From Clostridia bacterium (GTDB lineage Bacteria > Bacillota > Clostridia > Christensenellales > DTU072): a stretch of DNA of 64,000 bases. The notes under the pieces were generated by a model. It made no database searches, was not told the origin of the DNA, and was given only the letters and a program-made list of their open reading frames with translations. Positions 1 to 7,718 of this stretch are shown here, in pieces. Numbering within the stretch: position 1 is the first letter of the stretch; each line of letters begins with the position of its first letter. A program made the translations under genes and the position numbers. Location: positions 1 through 64,000 of the forward strand of contig JAFVRJ010000018.1 in NCBI GenBank assembly GCA_017504305.1, read 5' to 3'.

Positions 1-296
1 ACGCGGACAACGCCGAATGGGAAGCGCAATACAAACTCTATTCGACAACCGCCGATGAAAAACTCGCCGAAGTCAACGCGCTCATGCAAGCTTTCTACAA
101 CGCCGGCGCAAGCCTGAACGACGACCAAGAACAGACGGAATATTCCGAACTCTCGTGGGATGACGGTGACGGCTCGGTAGGCTTTACGGGATATACGCAA
201 GACTATCAATTTTGTCTTTACTGCGACTATATTTCGTCGGCGGCAAATCCTTATTGGCGCATAACCGTCAACGTTGTTTTGGTGGACAGAGATTAA
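1..296 (+). CDS. C-terminal part of an unidentified protein (5' end outside window)
   Basis: The reading frame is open from the first complete codon (base 3) to TAA at 294-296, so this is the last roughly 97 codons of a gene that starts upstream. An internal ATG at 84 is not needed as a start because the frame continues above it without a stop. The visible part is acidic and rich in Tyr and Trp, with no membrane segment or motif that I recognise. Codons are GC-richer (many GCC, TCG, CTC) than in most genes downstream. Function unknown. Confidence 0.6.
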   Translation, partial: ADNAEWEAQYKLYSTTADEKLAEVNALMQAFYNAGASLNDDQEQTEYSELSWDDGDGSVGFTGYTQDYQFCLYCDYISSAANPYWRITVNVVLVDRD

Positions 297-360
297 TTCA
301 CAATAAAACGTTAGCTATTTTGGTAGCTTGAGACAATCAAGAACTAATTCGAACCTATTA

Positions 361-389
361 TTGCAATCAATAAGTATTGATGATATAAT
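361..389 (+). promoter_or_regulatory. Sigma-A-like promoter for micropeptide/glycosylase operon
   Basis: A TTGCAA -35 (361-366) and a perfect TATAAT -10 (384-389) are separated by 17 bp. They lie 40 bp upstream of the micropeptide start at 429. The spacing and sequence match the vegetative sigma-factor consensus. Confidence 0.6.
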
Positions 390-428
390 TATTTTAATCT
401 TTTGCATACTACCTACAAAGGAGGTAAT

Positions 429-542
429 ATGGGTAAGATTAAGATTCCTAAAGCAAAACCGTCAAAAGCCGATCCTCTTGGATCTTATACTGGAGTTCCG
501 GTCGACGGCGGAGTTCCTACACAAGACGCAGACGATTTATAA
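429..542 (+). CDS. 37-residue micropeptide, coupled to DNA-deoxyinosine glycosylase
   Basis: This short frame (ATG 429-431, TAA 540-542) encodes 37 residues. It is preceded by a near-perfect ribosome binding site (AAGGAGGT, 418-425) at ideal spacing and has its own promoter. The N-terminus is basic (MGKIKIPKAKPSK) and the rest is Gly/Pro/Asp-rich (DPLGSYTGVPVDGG), ending in the acidic tail QDADDL. There is no hydrophobic segment, so it should be cytosolic and is probably disordered. Its stop codon overlaps the ATG of the glycosylase gene by one base, implying translational coupling. I do not know a function. It could be a partner of the enzyme, a regulator of its translation, or an independent small protein. 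The strong ribosome site and intact frame argue for real expression. Confidence 0.75.
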   Translation: MGKIKIPKAKPSKADPLGSYTGVPVDGGVPTQDADDL

Positions 543-1051
543 TGAAAGTAGAAAAACGCACTTATCGCGTAAAACACAACATCGCCCCCGTTTATGACAA
601 TAGCTCCAAGGTTTTGATACTTGGTAGCTTTCCTTCTGTCAAATCACGGGAGCAATGCTTTTTCTACGGGCACCCTCAAAATAGGTTTTGGAAGGTGATA
701 TCTCAGATTACGGAGTCCGAACATCCACAAACGGTTGCCGAAAAGTCCAAAATGCTATTAGGTAACAGTATTGCTGTTTGGGACGTTGTCGGAGAGTGTG
801 ACATAATTGGTAGCCAAGATAACTCCATATTAAACGTGGTGCCCAATGCAATCGATAAGATTATTAAGGCATCGCAAGTAAAAATGGTTTTTCTAAATGG
901 TAAAACGGCTTACAATCTTTATAAGAAGTACGTTGCCGATAATATCAATATAGAATATCGATTGTTACCATCCACGTCGCCGGCAAACGCAACGTGGTCT
1001 TTATCAAGACTAATCGACGAGTGGTCCGTTTTAAAAGATTATATCAAGTAA
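542..1051 (+). CDS. DNA-deoxyinosine glycosylase (uracil-DNA glycosylase superfamily)
   Basis: This 169-residue protein fits the short DNA-deoxyinosine glycosylase family of the UDG superfamily, which removes deaminated adenine (hypoxanthine) from DNA to start base-excision repair. The family motifs are visible: LILGSFPS near residue 27, FYGHPQNRFW near residue 41, and the C-terminal LPSTSPANA near residue 142, which corresponds to the DNA-intercalating loop of UDG folds. Length is normal for the family. It starts at an ATG overlapping the stop of the micropeptide and has no separate ribosome site of its own, so the two are expected to be translated together. A terminator follows immediately. 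Substrate preference (hypoxanthine versus uracil or xanthine) is inferred from the family. Confidence 0.85.
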   Translation: MKVEKRTYRVKHNIAPVYDNSSKVLILGSFPSVKSREQCFFYGHPQNRFWKVISQITESEHPQTVAEKSKMLLGNSIAVWDVVGECDIIGSQDNSILNVVPNAIDKIIKASQVKMVFLNGKTAYNLYKKYVADNINIEYRLLPSTSPANATWSLSRLIDEWSVLKDYIK

Positions 1052-1075
1052 GAACCCGAGTAGGGTTCTTTTTTC
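1050..1075 (+). terminator. Intrinsic terminator after deoxyinosine glycosylase
   Basis: Arms AAGAACCC (1050-1057) and GGGTTCTT (1063-1070) form a hairpin with a short loop, followed by a T-run. The stem begins within the stop codon of the glycosylase gene. Confidence 0.8.
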
Positions 1076-1091
1076 TCGCTTGAACTCGCTA

Positions 1092-1120
1092 TTTACAAAG
1101 ACGTATGATTATATTATAAT
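1092..1120 (+). promoter_or_regulatory. Sigma-A-like promoter for oxidoreductase-WYL-GH43 operon
   Basis: TTTACA (1092-1097) and a perfect TATAAT (1115-1120) are spaced by 17 bp, 28 bp upstream of the start codon at 1149, directly behind the preceding terminator. Confidence 0.65.
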
Positions 1121-1148
1121 ATAAATACCTATTTTTGGAGGATGTTTT

Positions 1149-2459
1149 ATGAAGAAGATTATTGTTATTGGTGCGGGTATCGCAGGCTTACAAGCTGCTA
1201 AAGTTCTTGCAGAAAAAGGTAACGACGTTACCGTATACGAACGTTCCAAGCAAGGCAAAGTAAGCTATAACTGGCGTGATGACGTAGAGTACACCGTTTT
1301 CGATGAGCTAAACCTTCCGATCCCATCCGATAGCATTAGAACTCAAAACGTAGCCTTCCTTGCACCTTATAGCGATAAGCCGTTGTTCGTTTATCAAGAA
1401 GAAAGCAAAATGGAGTGGGGCGTAGAGCGCCACACCTTTGCTGATATGCTTGCTAACCGCGCCATCGATGCTGGCGCAAAAGTTGTTTATGAAACGGCAG
1501 TCGAATCGCTAATCATAAGTGACGAAGTCGTCAAGGGTGTAGTTGTCAACGGAGAGGAAATCTTCGCAGATTTAGTTATCGATTGTTCGGGTATGGATTC
1601 TAAATTCCGTGCATCCCTCCCTGCAAGCATGGGTATAACGGCAACCCCTAATGACGACGAAGCGTTTACCGTATATAGAGCGATATTCGACAAGAAGCCC
1701 GGAGTGCCTGATCCCGATCAAAAGAACAAACGACTTATCCACTTAAAACCCGAAGGCATGCTCGGCATCAGTTGGTGCGTAGTGGAGCCTGACGATTCCG
1801 TCAACGTATTGGTGGGAAAAATCGGTGGACTTACCGATAAAGACGTTGAAGAAAACCTTAAATTACTTCGCGAACAACATCCGATAATAGGCGATAACGT
1901 AACTCGCGGTGGCATTTATGCCCGTATACCGATCAGATATCCCCTTCTGAAGATGGTGGGTGACGGTTACGTAGCGATAGGTGATGCGGCGTTTATGACG
2001 ATTCCGCTTATCGGTTCCGGTATTGCTTGTGGACTGCGTGCAGGTCAAATGCTTGGCGAGGAAATTAACGCTCAAGACTCCACCGATATTAGCGTTTTGT
2101 GGAAGTATCAAGTACGTTATTACCAAAACGTTGCAAAAGAACACTTCCTTATCGACTGCATGAAGCGCAAAGTATTGGTCGCCGATTGCTATGACGTCAA
2201 GTACGTTATTGAGTCCGGCTTTATCACCGAGGACGACATTAAGGCGTTGACCGGTGGCGAAGGATTTAAGATAACCGGCAAAGAGCTTTGCAAAAAACTC
2301 CGTCTTGCGATGAAGAAGTTACCCTTTATTCTCTCGGTAGTAGGCGCCTTATTAAAGGGAGTGGGAGCAATGGGTAAAGCATCCAAAATCCCCACCGAAT
2401 ACGACGAGAAAAAGATTGACAAGTGGGTTAAGAAGGTGGAAAAGGTTTTCGCTAAATAA
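1149..2459 (+). CDS. FAD-dependent oxidoreductase (geranylgeranyl-reductase / monooxygenase-like fold)
   Basis: This 436-residue flavoprotein has an N-terminal dinucleotide-binding motif G-x-G-x-x-G at residues 8-13, ending with the acidic residue of the beta-alpha-beta fold (VTVYER). A second FAD-contacting motif, GDGYVAIGDAAF, sits around residues 272-283, as in the geranylgeranyl reductase and PHBH-like groups. No signal peptide is seen. The start is supported by TTGGAGG (1135-1141). It is the first gene of an operon: the WYL regulator starts two bases after its stop, and a GH43-like enzyme follows. The substrate cannot be read from sequence. A role in reducing an isoprenoid or oxidising a small aromatic or sugar-derived substrate would both be compatible with the fold. 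Confidence 0.7.
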   Translation: MKKIIVIGAGIAGLQAAKVLAEKGNDVTVYERSKQGKVSYNWRDDVEYTVFDELNLPIPSDSIRTQNVAFLAPYSDKPLFVYQEESKMEWGVERHTFADMLANRAIDAGAKVVYETAVESLIISDEVVKGVVVNGEEIFADLVIDCSGMDSKFRASLPASMGITATPNDDEAFTVYRAIFDKKPGVPDPDQKNKRLIHLKPEGMLGISWCVVEPDDSVNVLVGKIGGLTDKDVEENLKLLREQHPIIGDNVTRGGIYARIPIRYPLLKMVGDGYVAIGDAAFMTIPLIGSGIACGLRAGQMLGEEINAQDSTDISVLWKYQVRYYQNVAKEHFLIDCMKRKVLVADCYDVKYVIESGFITEDDIKALTGGEGFKITGKELCKKLRLAMKKLPFILSVVGALLKGVGAMGKASKIPTEYDEKKIDKWVKKVEKVFAK

Positions 2460-2461
2460 TA

Positions 2462-3451
2462 ATGACCAACGAAAACGTAAAACGCATAAGATTAATGAAG
2501 ATATGGGAGCTCCTCTGCCGAGAGTCGGACGAGGGACATCCTTTAACTACGGATGAAATACTATCGCGCCTTGCCGAAATGGGCATACGCAGTTGCCGTA
2601 AAACGCTATACGAAGATATCTCGATACTCAACGAAAACGGTTATGAAGTATTAAAAACACGCGCGATAAGCAACAAGTATTACGTTATGGAGCGCACCTT
2701 CGATCTACCGGAATTGCGGATATTGATGGATGCGGTTCAGGCGGCTAAATTCATAACCGAAGAAAAGACGGAAGAATTTATAAAAAAGATTGCAGGGCTT
2801 GCCGGCGATAAAAAGGCGGAAGTTTTAAGGGCAAACACCGTTACGTTTAACAATTCAAAAAGCAGTAACAAGTATATTTATTACGTTGTAAACGAAATAG
2901 CTCTTTCCATAGAGAACGGCAAAAAAGTTAGTTTTTATTATTTTAAATACGGCACGAAAGGGGACAAGATATATCAACGCGATCATAAACGTTATCTGGT
3001 CAATCCGCTTGCGACGGTATTTTGCGACGATAAGTATTATTTGATGTGTTACGACGACACTCACGGTAATTTGGTGCATTATCGCCTCGACCGCATGGAA
3101 AACGTCAAGATGGAAGATGATGACGTTACTGAAACGGAGCTCTCGCGCACCTTCGACGTTAAAAAGCACAAGAAGCAACTTTTTGGTATGTACGTTGGCG
3201 AAGCGGAAAACGTTGAGTTTGTTGCCGACAAAAACATCGTGGACGGTCTGTTTGATAAATTTGGCGAGGACCTCAAACTCGAAGAAGAGGGCGAAAAAGT
3301 TAAATTTAGCGCTTGCGTACAAATAAGCCCCACTTTTATTAATTGGTGTATGGGATTTGGCGATAAACTTAAGGTTGTTTCACCTGAAGAAGTAAGAGAG
3401 AAAATCAAAAGCCGTCTTTGCGAGGCGCTTAACCAGTACTCGGAGGAATAA
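2462..3451 (+). CDS. WYL-domain helix-turn-helix transcriptional regulator
   Basis: This 329-residue protein has an N-terminal winged-helix region (about residues 1-75, RIRLMKIWELLCRESDEG followed by a recognition helix with CRKTLYEDI). The central WYL-type ligand-sensing domain (about 145-220) contains the usual stretch for nucleotide or small-ligand binding: VSFYYFKYG, RYLVNPLATVFCDDKYYL and YRLDRM. A C-terminal WCX-like extension follows. It starts two bases after the oxidoreductase stop and its own stop overlaps the GH43 start by one base, so it is central to a three-gene operon. The likely job is local regulation of that operon, possibly autoregulation; the ligand is unknown. Confidence 0.82.
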   Translation: MTNENVKRIRLMKIWELLCRESDEGHPLTTDEILSRLAEMGIRSCRKTLYEDISILNENGYEVLKTRAISNKYYVMERTFDLPELRILMDAVQAAKFITEEKTEEFIKKIAGLAGDKKAEVLRANTVTFNNSKSSNKYIYYVVNEIALSIENGKKVSFYYFKYGTKGDKIYQRDHKRYLVNPLATVFCDDKYYLMCYDDTHGNLVHYRLDRMENVKMEDDDVTETELSRTFDVKKHKKQLFGMYVGEAENVEFVADKNIVDGLFDKFGEDLKLEEEGEKVKFSACVQISPTFINWCMGFGDKLKVVSPEEVREKIKSRLCEALNQYSEE

Positions 3452-4374
3452 TGAAATTATTTGATCTTTTTAAAAAGAAACCTCGTTTTGTCGAAGAGTG
3501 GCCGATACCTTTTAAAGAAGCACGTACCTTTGAAGAGATCCACGTACGCGATCCCTTTATCGTAACGGAGGAAGACGGTTACGTTTTGACGGGCACTATT
3601 TGCAATAAAAACATCTCGGACGGCTACGGCGTGCCGATTTATAAGAGCAAGGACTTAAAAACTTGGTCCGGCCCGTATATGATAGTGGAGCAATCCAAGG
3701 GATACGAGCAATATAGTCATTATTGGGCACCTGAAATACATAAAGTCGACAACCAATATTGGTTGTTGGTAACATTGATGCCGGAAGGTGGTAAGAGGGG
3801 AACGTATTTATTTACCGCTGATAGGATAGATGGTACGTACACGCTACGTGCGCGTGTCACGCCCGAGGATATGTTTTCGCTGGACGGCACTTACTATGAA
3901 GAAAACGGCAAAAAGTATATAGTATATTGTTATGAGTGGGTGGAAGCGACCGACGGACACGTGAGGGCTGTTGAACTCAAAGAGGATCTTAGTGGAATTA
4001 AGCTTGAAACGGATAGATTATTGTTTAAGGCAAGCTCCAACCTATTCCATCCTCGTTTAAGTCCCAATAAGGTAACGGACGGACCTTTCTTGTATAAAGA
4101 TGAAGGGAAGCTCAAAATGCTTTGGTCCACCGGTGGCAACAGAAACTATCTATTATTAAATGCGACCTCTACGGGCGGACTATTTGATAAGTGGGAGCAA
4201 GAATCCTTGCTTTTTGAGGACGACGGCGGTCACGGCATGATATTTACCACTCACGAAGGGGAAAAGAAGATAGTCATACACGCCCCTAACGGCAAAAACG
4301 AAAAGAAGGGGACCTTCGAGCATCCGGTAATACTTCCCTTCGGAAAACCTATCGCCATCAACGATAAACACTAA
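3451..4374 (+). CDS. Glycoside hydrolase family 43-like protein
   Basis: This 307-residue protein has the signatures of the five-bladed beta-propeller GH43 family (arabinofuranosidases, xylosidases and related enzymes). The general base Asp is in VRDPF (D34), WAPE follows at 92-95, a pKa-modulating Asp is likely in SLDGTYY (D145), and the general-acid position is in TDGPFLYK (209-216). There the motif carries Asp-Gly-Pro rather than the more common Glu-Gly-Pro, a variant I believe also occurs in other GH43-like proteins. There is no signal peptide, so it should act in the cytosol on imported oligosaccharides. The start overlaps the stop of the WYL regulator and uses GGAGGA upstream. Exact sugar specificity is not predictable here. 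Confidence 0.8.
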   Translation: MKLFDLFKKKPRFVEEWPIPFKEARTFEEIHVRDPFIVTEEDGYVLTGTICNKNISDGYGVPIYKSKDLKTWSGPYMIVEQSKGYEQYSHYWAPEIHKVDNQYWLLVTLMPEGGKRGTYLFTADRIDGTYTLRARVTPEDMFSLDGTYYEENGKKYIVYCYEWVEATDGHVRAVELKEDLSGIKLETDRLLFKASSNLFHPRLSPNKVTDGPFLYKDEGKLKMLWSTGGNRNYLLLNATSTGGLFDKWEQESLLFEDDGGHGMIFTTHEGEKKIVIHAPNGKNEKKGTFEHPVILPFGKPIAINDKH

Positions 4375-4567
4375 AAAATCAAAAACGTTAACCAAATTTT
4401 AACTTAACTTTAATAGACGGGGGACATAATGGAGGTATAAAAAAGATATGAGACAACGTCTTATATTGCTTTTTCATCCAATCTCCTCCTTCTTATAGAG
4501 AAAGCGCTTTAGGCGCTTTTTCTTTTTGCGGTAAAAATTAACATATTAATTTACCACCTCAAAACGT
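4375..4567 (+). other. Intergenic region with possible short leader peptide
   Basis: GGAGGT (4431-4436) precedes an ATG at 4448 that opens a 16-codon frame ending TAG at 4496-4498. The start codon lies inside an AT-rich hairpin (ATATGAGAC / GTCTTATAT, loop AAC). The strong terminator at 4501 follows three bases after the stop. This could be a leader peptide or just the 3' end of the GH43 transcript with chance structure. I see no known riboswitch consensus, including purine riboswitches, which are often found near BMP-type transporters. Confidence 0.3.
4501..4527 (+). terminator. Intrinsic terminator
   Basis: AAAGCGC (4501-4507) and GCGCTTT (4513-4519) form a stem around the loop TTTAG, followed by TTCTTTTT. 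It separates the GH43 operon from the nucleoside transporter operon. Confidence 0.8.
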
Positions 4568-4597
4568 TTGACACTGCGCTTTAAAATTATATACAAT
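4568..4597 (+). promoter_or_regulatory. Promoter of the BMP/nucleoside ABC transporter operon
   Basis: A perfect TTGACA -35 (4568-4573) is followed after 18 bp by TACAAT (4592-4597). An overlapping alternative, TATACA at 4590, would give a 16 bp spacer. The site lies 67 bp upstream of the lipoprotein start at 4665. Confidence 0.65.
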
Positions 4598-4664
4598 TAC
4601 ATTGTATTTTTTAATACATACCAAATGATAACACGCCAAAAGGCAAAAAAAATGGAGGACACTT

Positions 4665-5876
4665 ATGAAAAAAGTTTTAGCTATCGTTCTTTGCGTAGCA
4701 TTACTCGCAGGTCTTTGCGTAAGCCTTATCGCTTGTAACGGAGACGGAGACGACACCTTTAAGATCGGTTTCATCTGCTTACACGACGAAAACTCTACTT
4801 ACGACAAAAACTTCCTTGATGGTGTAGCTGAAGTTAAAGCAAAGCTCGGCCTTACCGACGATCAAATCATCATCAAAAAGAACATCCCTGAAAGCAACGA
4901 TTGTTACGTTGCTGCTGCAGAACTCGCTGACGCAGGTTGCGATATCGTTTTCGCAAACAGCTTTGGTCACGAAAAGCACATCCTTAAGGCTGCAAAAGAA
5001 TTCCCCGAAGTTCAATTCTGCCACGCAACCGGTACCATGGCTCACACCGAAAACGTTGCAAACTTCCACAATGCATTTGCTTCCATCTATGAAGGCCGCT
5101 ATCTCGCCGGTGTTGCTGCTGGCGTTAAGCTCCAAGAAATGATGGCTGCTGATAACACCGTTGTTCCGAAGATCGGTTACGTTGGTGCTTACACCTATGC
5201 AGAAGTTGTTTCCGGTTACACCTCTTTCTACCTTGGCGTTAAGTCCATCGTTTCTAACGTAACCATGGAAGTTCAATTCACCGGTTCTTGGTACGATGAA
5301 ATCGAAGAAAAGAACGCTGCTAATGCTCTTATCAACAACGGTTGCGTACTTATCAGCCAACACGCTGACAGCTGGGGCGCACCTACCGCTTGCGAAACCG
5401 CTGGTGTTCCTAACGTTTCTTACAATGGTTCCACCAAGTCCGCTTGCCCCAACACCTTCATCATCTCTTCGAGAATCAACTGGGCTCCTTACTATGAGTA
5501 CATCATCAACCAAGTTAAGAACGGTGAAGCTATCGCTACCGATTGGACCGGCACCATCGCAACCGGTTCCGTAGTTCTTACCGACCTCAACGAAGATGCA
5601 TATGCAAGCGCAACCACCGCTGCTGCTGCAAAGACCGCTATCAATACCGCGAAGGCAAATCTCCAAAACGGAAGCTTGAAAGTATTCGCAACCGACACCT
5701 TCACCGTAGATGGTCAAGCTCTTACCTCTTACAAAGCAGACGTTGACACCGACGATGCATTTACCCCTGACACCGAAGTTATCGTAAACGGCTACTTTGA
5801 CGAATCCGCAAAGCGCTCTGCTCCTTACTTCGATATCAACATCGATGGTATCACCCTTCTCAACACCAAGTTCTAA
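4665..5876 (+). CDS. BMP-family nucleoside-binding lipoprotein (ABC transporter substrate-binding protein)
   Basis: This 403-residue exported lipoprotein has a signal peptide whose lipobox SLIAC places the lipidated Cys at residue 24. The mature part follows the Bmp/PnrA-like purine-nucleoside receptor pattern: FKIGFICLHDENSTYDKNF at the start of the first lobe, NSFGHE, FCHATGT, YEGRYLAGVAAG, IGYVGAYTYAEVVSGYTSF and a WYDE segment. It is the substrate-capturing part of an ABC importer whose ATPase and two permeases follow. The start is set by GGAGGA at 4651. Codons are strongly biased towards C-ending forms, as expected of a highly expressed binding protein, and the terminator between it and the ATPase would keep its level above that of the membrane parts. 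The ligand is inferred to be a nucleoside. Confidence 0.88.
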   Translation: MKKVLAIVLCVALLAGLCVSLIACNGDGDDTFKIGFICLHDENSTYDKNFLDGVAEVKAKLGLTDDQIIIKKNIPESNDCYVAAAELADAGCDIVFANSFGHEKHILKAAKEFPEVQFCHATGTMAHTENVANFHNAFASIYEGRYLAGVAAGVKLQEMMAADNTVVPKIGYVGAYTYAEVVSGYTSFYLGVKSIVSNVTMEVQFTGSWYDEIEEKNAANALINNGCVLISQHADSWGAPTACETAGVPNVSYNGSTKSACPNTFIISSRINWAPYYEYIINQVKNGEAIATDWTGTIATGSVVLTDLNEDAYASATTAAAAKTAINTAKANLQNGSLKVFATDTFTVDGQALTSYKADVDTDDAFTPDTEVIVNGYFDESAKRSAPYFDINIDGITLLNTKF

Positions 5877-5894
5877 TAACAAATAATACTATAA

Positions 5895-5932
5895 GGAAAG
5901 GCGGAGTTAATCTCCGCCCTTTCCGATTTTTT
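5895..5932 (+). terminator. Strong hairpin between binding protein and ATPase genes
   Basis: A 12-bp GC-rich stem (GGAAAGGCGGAG at 5895-5906 against 5912-5924 with one bulged C) is followed by a T-rich run. Because the operon continues, it probably acts as a partial terminator or 3'-end stabiliser that raises binding-protein mRNA over the downstream genes. Confidence 0.75.
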
Positions 5933-5992
5933 ATACCTAAAAATTAAAGAGCGCCGTTATACGACGCTTTTTAACATCGGAGGACGTGCACT

Positions 5993-7717
5993 GTGAACCC
6001 AATTGCAATAGAACTTAAAGGAGTTTCCAAACGATTTGGCGAAGTAGTTGCTAATAAAAACGTAAACTTAACCGTTTATAAAAACGAAATCCTTTCTCTG
6101 CTTGGAGAAAACGGCAGTGGTAAAACCACTCTTATGAATATGATTTCGGGCATTTACTTTCCTGATGAAGGCTCCATTGAAATTAACGGCAAGCCTGTAG
6201 TTATCGGCTCCCCGAGAGATGCTCATAACTACAAAATCGGCATGATACATCAACACTTTAAGCTTGTTGACGTATTTTCGGCGGCGGATAATATTATCCT
6301 TGGCGAAAAGATGCCCGTTTACAGCGTTCGTGGCGAAGCTAAAGAGTGCCTCAAAGCGCTACCTACCGATAGCGTTGTAAAAGAGGTCGAAAAGGATGGT
6401 AAAACCACCAAAACCTTGGACTTTAACACTCTTTGGGGATACCTTAAAGTTTATCTTAAGATAGCGGCACTCCCGTTTATCAAATTCGGTAAAAAAGTTG
6501 CTTTCGATTTCCTCAAGAAGAACCGTGTAAAAGAATTACAAGCGGTTGCCGATAAATACGGCTTTGAAATCGACCTAAAGAAGAAAATATACGAACTATC
6601 CGTTTCTGAAAAACAGACAGTCGAAATCATAAAAGTTTTATACCGCGGAGCAGAGATTTTGATTCTCGACGAGCCTACCGCAGTTTTAACCCCTCAAGAA
6701 ACCTTGAAACTTTTTGCAGTACTCCGCAGAATGCGTGAAGACGGCAAAGCAATCATTATCATCACCCATAAGCTTAACGAAGTTATGGCTATATCAGATA
6801 AAGTTGCCATACTTCGCAAGGGCGAGCATATCGCGACGGTAAACACCGCTGAAACCAATGAAAAAGAACTTACCGAAATGATGGTAGGCAAAAAGGTTTC
6901 CTTGAACATCGACCGTGATGATCCCGTTAACCCCGTTGACAGACTTAAAGTCAAAGGTCTTACCGTTATTAATCACGATAAGATTAAGCTCCTTGACGAC
7001 GTTAACTTTGTTGCGCGTTCCGGCGAAATACTTGGTATCGCAGGTATTGCGGGTAGCGGACAAAGAGAACTTCTTGAGTCCATCGCCGGCCTTGTTAAAT
7101 TTGATGGTGGCGACATCGTTTATTACGATCCCCAAAAGAACAACGAAGAAGTTGATCTTAAGTCAAAGACTCCCGTACAAATCCGTGACCTCGGCGTAAG
7201 ACTTTCCTTCGTTCCCGAAGACCGTCTTGGCATGGGCCTTGTTGGCAATATGGACATCGTTGACAATATGATGCTCCGTAGCTATAAGAGGGGACACTCT
7301 TTGTTTGTCGACAGAAAAGCTCCGTCGAAGCTTGCAGACGAAATCGTACATGATCTCGAAGTCGTTACCCCCAACACACGTACCGCAGTTAGAAAGCTTT
7401 CCGGCGGTAACGTACAAAAGGTTTTGGTTGGTAGAGAAATCGCCTCCGCACCCACCGTTTTGATGGCGGCTTACCCCGTTAGAGGCTTGGATATCAACTC
7501 CTCTTATACCATTTATAACCTACTCAACGAGCAAAAGAAAAAGGGCGTTGCGGTTATATTCGTAGGTGAAGACCTTGACGTTTTAATCGAGCTTTGCGAC
7601 CGCATCTTGGTGCTTTGTGCAGGTAAGATTACCGGCATTGTCGACGCACGCAATATCACAAAGGAAGAAGTTGGTTTATTAATGACCAAAACCGAAGAAG
7701 TAAAGGAGGTGGAGTAA
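5993..7717 (+). CDS. Nucleoside ABC transporter ATPase with two nucleotide-binding domains and an insertion
   Basis: This 574-residue protein is a tandem ATPase of the sugar/nucleoside CUT2-like importer type. The first domain has Walker A GENGSGKT (38-45), a Q-loop at HQHFKLVD, signature LSVSEKQ (about 202-208) and Walker B LILDEPTA. The second has the degenerate P-loop GIAGSGQRE, VPEDRLGMGL, signature LSGGNVQK and YPVRGLD, all usual for this family. Start is GTG at 5993 with GGAGGA at 5979-5984. It is longer than the roughly 510 residues typical of relatives because of about 55-60 extra residues (around 110-175) between the Q-loop region and the signature, with a Lys-rich hydrophobic stretch near 147-175. 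It should energise the permeases encoded next. Confidence 0.88.
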   Translation: MNPIAIELKGVSKRFGEVVANKNVNLTVYKNEILSLLGENGSGKTTLMNMISGIYFPDEGSIEINGKPVVIGSPRDAHNYKIGMIHQHFKLVDVFSAADNIILGEKMPVYSVRGEAKECLKALPTDSVVKEVEKDGKTTKTLDFNTLWGYLKVYLKIAALPFIKFGKKVAFDFLKKNRVKELQAVADKYGFEIDLKKKIYELSVSEKQTVEIIKVLYRGAEILILDEPTAVLTPQETLKLFAVLRRMREDGKAIIIITHKLNEVMAISDKVAILRKGEHIATVNTAETNEKELTEMMVGKKVSLNIDRDDPVNPVDRLKVKGLTVINHDKIKLLDDVNFVARSGEILGIAGIAGSGQRELLESIAGLVKFDGGDIVYYDPQKNNEEVDLKSKTPVQIRDLGVRLSFVPEDRLGMGLVGNMDIVDNMMLRSYKRGHSLFVDRKAPSKLADEIVHDLEVVTPNTRTAVRKLSGGNVQKVLVGREIASAPTVLMAAYPVRGLDINSSYTIYNLLNEQKKKGVAVIFVGEDLDVLIELCDRILVLCAGKITGIVDARNITKEEVGLLMTKTEEVKEVE

Positions 7718-7718
7718 C

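Noticed and set aside
4375..4664. Purine riboswitch ahead of the nucleoside transporter
   Set aside because: I looked for the conserved purine-riboswitch core and P1 ends and did not find them; only a possible 16-codon leader and a terminator are present.
4779..5882. Long open frame of 367 codons on the minus strand opposite the BMP lipoprotein gene
   Set aside because: It mirrors a strongly codon-biased real gene, has no ribosome site or recognisable protein pattern, and is rich in Val, Phe and Cys as typical of antisense shadows.
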